From assembly GCA_964511185.1 (NCBI GenBank), contig CAZEDU010000200.1, positions 1-5,258 of the forward strand: DNA of 5,258 bases. Reading direction: 5' to 3'. Source of the stretch: CAZEDU01 sp964511185. Its GTDB lineage: Bacteria; Myxococcota; Myxococcia; Myxococcales; Myxococcaceae. Made by a program: the position numbers and the translations under genes. Under the pieces are notes generated by a model, which saw only the letters and a program-made list of their open reading frames with translations, made no database searches and was not told the origin of the DNA. Below, in pieces: positions 4,559 through 5,258 of the stretch; position 1 is the stretch's first letter; the number at the start of each line of letters is the position of its first letter.

Positions 4559-5258
4559 ATGACCGAAATCGTCGAAGTGTTGGCCCGTGAAATTCTGGAC
4601 TCCCGCGGCAACCCCACCGTCGAGGCCGAGGTGCGGCTGGCGGGGGGCGCGGTCGGCCGCGCCGCGGTGCCGTCCGGCGCCTCGACGGGTGAGCACGAGG
4701 CGGTCGAGCTGCGCGACGGCGACAAGGCGCGGTACCTGGGCAAGGGTGTGCTGAAGGCGGTGAAGAACGTCACCGAGCAGCTCGCGCCGGTGGTGGTCGG
4801 CCTCGACGCGGCCGAGCAGGCGGCCGTGGACCGGGCGATGATCGAGCGCGACGGCACGGCGAACAAGGGCAAGGTCGGCGCGAACGCCATCCTCGGCGTC
4901 TCGATGGCGACCGCGCGCGCCGCGGCCAGCGCGTTCGGGCTGCCGCTGTACCGGTACGTCGGCGGCGCGCAGGCCCGCACGCTCCCGGTGCCGATGATGA
5001 ACATCCTGAACGGCGGGGCGCACGCCGACACGCGGGTCGACGTGCAGGAGTTCATGGTGTTGCCGCTGGGCGCGAAGAGCTTCGGCGAGGGGTTGCGCTG
5101 GGGCGCCGAGGTGTTCCACGCGCTGAAGAAGACCTTGAAGGAGCGAAAGCTCGCGACCGGCGTGGGGGACGAGGGCGGCTACGCGCCGGACCTGCCGGCC
5201 AACGAGGAGGCGCTCCAGCTCATCTCCGAGGCGGTGACGAAGGCGGGCTTCAAGCTGG
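4559..5258 (+). CDS. eno: Enolase (phosphopyruvate hydratase), 5' part
   Basis: These are the first 233 residues of enolase; the gene runs off the window (full length is usually about 430). The enzyme interconverts 2-phosphoglycerate and phosphoenolpyruvate in glycolysis and gluconeogenesis; in E. coli and others it also sits in the RNA degradosome. The N-terminus MTEIVEVLAREILDSRGNPTVEAEV is typical. The mobile catalytic loop PSGASTGEHEAVELRDGD is at 39-55 (S42), GANAILGVSMA at 108-117, the conserved NGGAHAD with H155 at 151-157, QEF with E164, and VGDEGGYAP with E205, one of the two acids of the catalytic pair. The C-terminal metal ligands and the catalytic Lys are beyond the edge. NGGAHADTRVDVQEFMVLPLGA differs slightly from the common NNVDIQEFMI but keeps the catalytic residues. 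There is no Shine-Dalgarno before the ATG, and the predicted -10 lies only ten bases upstream, suggesting a leaderless transcript. Confidence 0.97.
   Translation, partial: MTEIVEVLAREILDSRGNPTVEAEVRLAGGAVGRAAVPSGASTGEHEAVELRDGDKARYLGKGVLKAVKNVTEQLAPVVVGLDAAEQAAVDRAMIERDGTANKGKVGANAILGVSMATARAAASAFGLPLYRYVGGAQARTLPVPMMNILNGGAHADTRVDVQEFMVLPLGAKSFGEGLRWGAEVFHALKKTLKERKLATGVGDEGGYAPDLPANEEALQLISEAVTKAGFKL

Noticed and set aside
2366..5119. A very long open minus-strand frame (over 900 codons) running from the glycohydrolase-like gene through the metallophosphoesterase and enolase genes
   Set aside because: Only the part below about 3421 resembles a protein family. The rest is Arg/Ala/Pro/His-rich readthrough in the wrong frame of the metallophosphoesterase and antisense to enolase, kept open by high GC content and by the N run.

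Overview
This is a GC-rich chromosomal window from a Gram-negative-type bacterium. I lean towards the Myxococcota (former delta-proteobacterial myxobacteria). The reasons are the strong G/C preference at third codon positions, a small charged protein of a kind I associate with myxobacteria, and the mix of central-metabolism enzymes with a peroxisomal-type short-chain dehydrogenase. This is inference, because the window holds no marker gene that settles taxonomy. No mobile element, CRISPR array, tRNA or rRNA is visible.

Layout. (1) Positions 1-921, plus strand: the 3' part of a class II fructose-1,6-bisphosphatase gene (glpX), then a 140-residue SRPBCC/RatA-like protein. (2) Positions 922-1199: a 278-base non-coding stretch. 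It holds a good sigma-70-like promoter (TTGCTG, 16 bases, TACAAT), a roughly 200-base leader with two strong predicted hairpins, and a possible 14-codon leader peptide whose stop overlaps the next ribosome binding site. (3) Positions 1200-1382: a 60-residue, very highly charged small protein of unknown function, followed by a strong hairpin terminator at the convergent boundary. (4) Positions 1427-4482, minus strand: a likely three-gene operon, transcribed in the order metallophosphoesterase (3418-4482), ADP-ribosylglycohydrolase-fold protein (2366-3421), short-chain dehydrogenase resembling the peroxisomal multifunctional enzyme type 2 (1427-2308). A 10-base run of N lies inside the metallophosphoesterase. 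(5) Position 4559 to the end, plus strand: the first 233 codons of enolase (eno), divergent from the operon, with a promoter so close to the ATG that a leaderless mRNA is likely.

Together, glpX and eno are gluconeogenic/glycolytic housekeeping genes flanking a less-known block. The most interesting items are three. The ADP-ribosylglycohydrolase-like protein is intact in length, yet the acidic metal-binding residues of both hallmark motifs are replaced, so it is a probable pseudoenzyme. The small charged protein sits behind a long, highly structured leader. The enolase start region lacks a Shine-Dalgarno sequence.
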